The position numbers were made by a program, and so were the translations under genes. A DNA stretch of 64,000 nucleotides from Hyaloraphidium curvatum (Eukaryota > Monoblepharomycota > Hyaloraphidiomycetes > Hyaloraphidiales > Hyaloraphidiaceae), in assembly GCA_025558095.1 (NCBI GenBank), contig JAIVFI010000016.1:186001-250000 (forward strand), written 5' to 3'. This document shows positions 63,582-64,000 of the stretch, one piece after another (the stretch's first letter is position 1; every line of letters begins with the position of its first letter). The notes under the pieces are model-generated. The model saw only the letters and a list, made by a program, of their open reading frames with translations, was not told where the DNA came from and searched no databases.

Positions 63582-64000
63582 TCACGGGAAGAGGCGGCGC
63601 CGGGCCGCGGGGGGCAGCGAGGCGCGCACCGCCTCCGCCACCAGGCGCCCGCTGGCCAGACCCAGGTGTCGCGCGGCGTTGCGCGTGCTGAACCCCGGCA
63701 CGATCCCCCGGGCACCGTGGCCAGCCCGGGCATCGCCGTCTTCGGGCTCGCTCTCGTCGCTGGGGAGGGGGGCAGGGCGGGTCAATGCCGGTGCCAACGG
63801 CGGCCGCGGAGCAGCCCACGTGTCGGAGATGGTCTCGACCGGCGGCAGGTCGTCGTCGTCGTCTTCCGTGCGGGCGTGCCCGCTCACGGGGGCGTGGCTC
63901 CCCGGTAGCTCGGGGCGGGGAGGCGGGGCGTGAACCCCGTCCTCGTGGTCAGTGTCGCTGCGATCGGGGAGTCGATGTAAACCGGAGCAATGAAGGGCGC
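63582..64000 (-). CDS. Partial hypothetical protein (5' end outside window)
   Basis: A minus-strand frame open from the window edge to a stop at 63582, about 139 codons. The composition is acidic and proline-rich (TEDDDDDLPPVETISDTW, DESEPEDGD) with a more ordered end (TRNAARHLGLASGRLVAEAV). No start codon of good quality lies inside the window, so it is taken as the 3' part of a longer gene. No family recognised. Confidence 0.45.
   Translation of the reverse strand, partial: ALHCSGLHRLPDRSDTDHEDGVHAPPPRPELPGSHAPVSGHARTEDDDDDLPPVETISDTWAAPRPPLAPALTRPAPLPSDESEPEDGDARAGHGARGIVPGFSTRNAARHLGLASGRLVAEAVRASLPPAARRRLFP

Noticed and set aside
63529-63933. Plus-strand open frame near the right end
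   Set aside because: Antisense to the acidic minus-strand frame, which reads to the window edge with a more protein-like composition.

Overview
This window is nuclear DNA of a fungus, very GC-rich and gene-dense. The evidence is short spliceosomal introns (mostly 47-80 bp, many with a CTGAC-like branch site), fungal housekeeping enzymes (a CHO2-type phosphatidylethanolamine methyltransferase, an IPK1-type inositol phosphate kinase, fungal AAAP and MFS transporters, an SHPRH/IRC20-like remodeller) and a complete chromodomain Ty3/Gypsy retrotransposon. A PLGRKT (DUF2368) homologue, a trypsin-like protease and several bacterial-looking genes would fit an early-diverging lineage, but sequence alone does not settle the lineage. 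No bacterial operons, rRNA, tRNA or CRISPR were found. Exon structures were derived by hand from splice motifs, reading-frame phase and protein-family continuity.

Layout. 0.2-4.4 kb: D-2-hydroxyacid dehydrogenase (-), head to head with a DHFR/RibD-like reductase (+), then a Ser/Thr kinase (+). 4.4-5.2 kb: a doubtful small coiled-coil ORF. 5.18-10.66 kb: an intact 5479-bp LTR retrotransposon on the minus strand with identical 131-bp LTRs and a 5-bp target duplication (GATTG). 10.7-16.5 kb: an AAAP transporter with a very large cytosolic insertion, and a D-amino-acid-oxidase-like flavoenzyme. 17.3-19.4 kb: a kinase with DFT in place of DFG, and the PLGRKT homologue. 19.4-24.7 kb: a predicted 1686-residue fusion of a J domain, acidic repeats, a basic RGR-rich region and a METTL22-like methyltransferase. 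25.0-33.5 kb, all minus: trypsin-like protease with a Ser/Thr/Val-rich tail, unknown membrane protein, membrane-anchored kinase, zinc-type oxidoreductase and a two-finger C2H2 factor. 34.6-45.4 kb: CHO2, a glyoxalase-fold protein, a class C beta-lactamase-like hydrolase, a kinase with a signal peptide, and an RTX-repeat secreted protein with introns. 45.5-58.3 kb: alpha/beta hydrolase, MFS transporter, SNF2-RING ATPase, a small membrane protein, IPK1 and an ABCG half-transporter. 59-64 kb: F-box protein, sterol-desaturase-family enzyme, a DUF4256 protein and a partial minus-strand gene running off the window.

Functional threads are membrane lipid metabolism (CHO2, sterol desaturase family, ABCG), signalling (four divergent protein kinases and IPK1), chromatin and nuclear regulation (SHPRH-like ATPase, C2H2 factor, J-METTL22 fusion) and secretion (protease, RTX protein, secretory kinase). 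The strongest points for follow-up are the apparent self-priming design of the retrotransposon (an 11-nt primer-binding site complementary to its own LTR), the J-domain/METTL22 fusion, the signal-peptide kinase with an altered catalytic loop, the intron-bearing genes of bacterial type, and a genome-style preference for GTGGG 5' splice sites.
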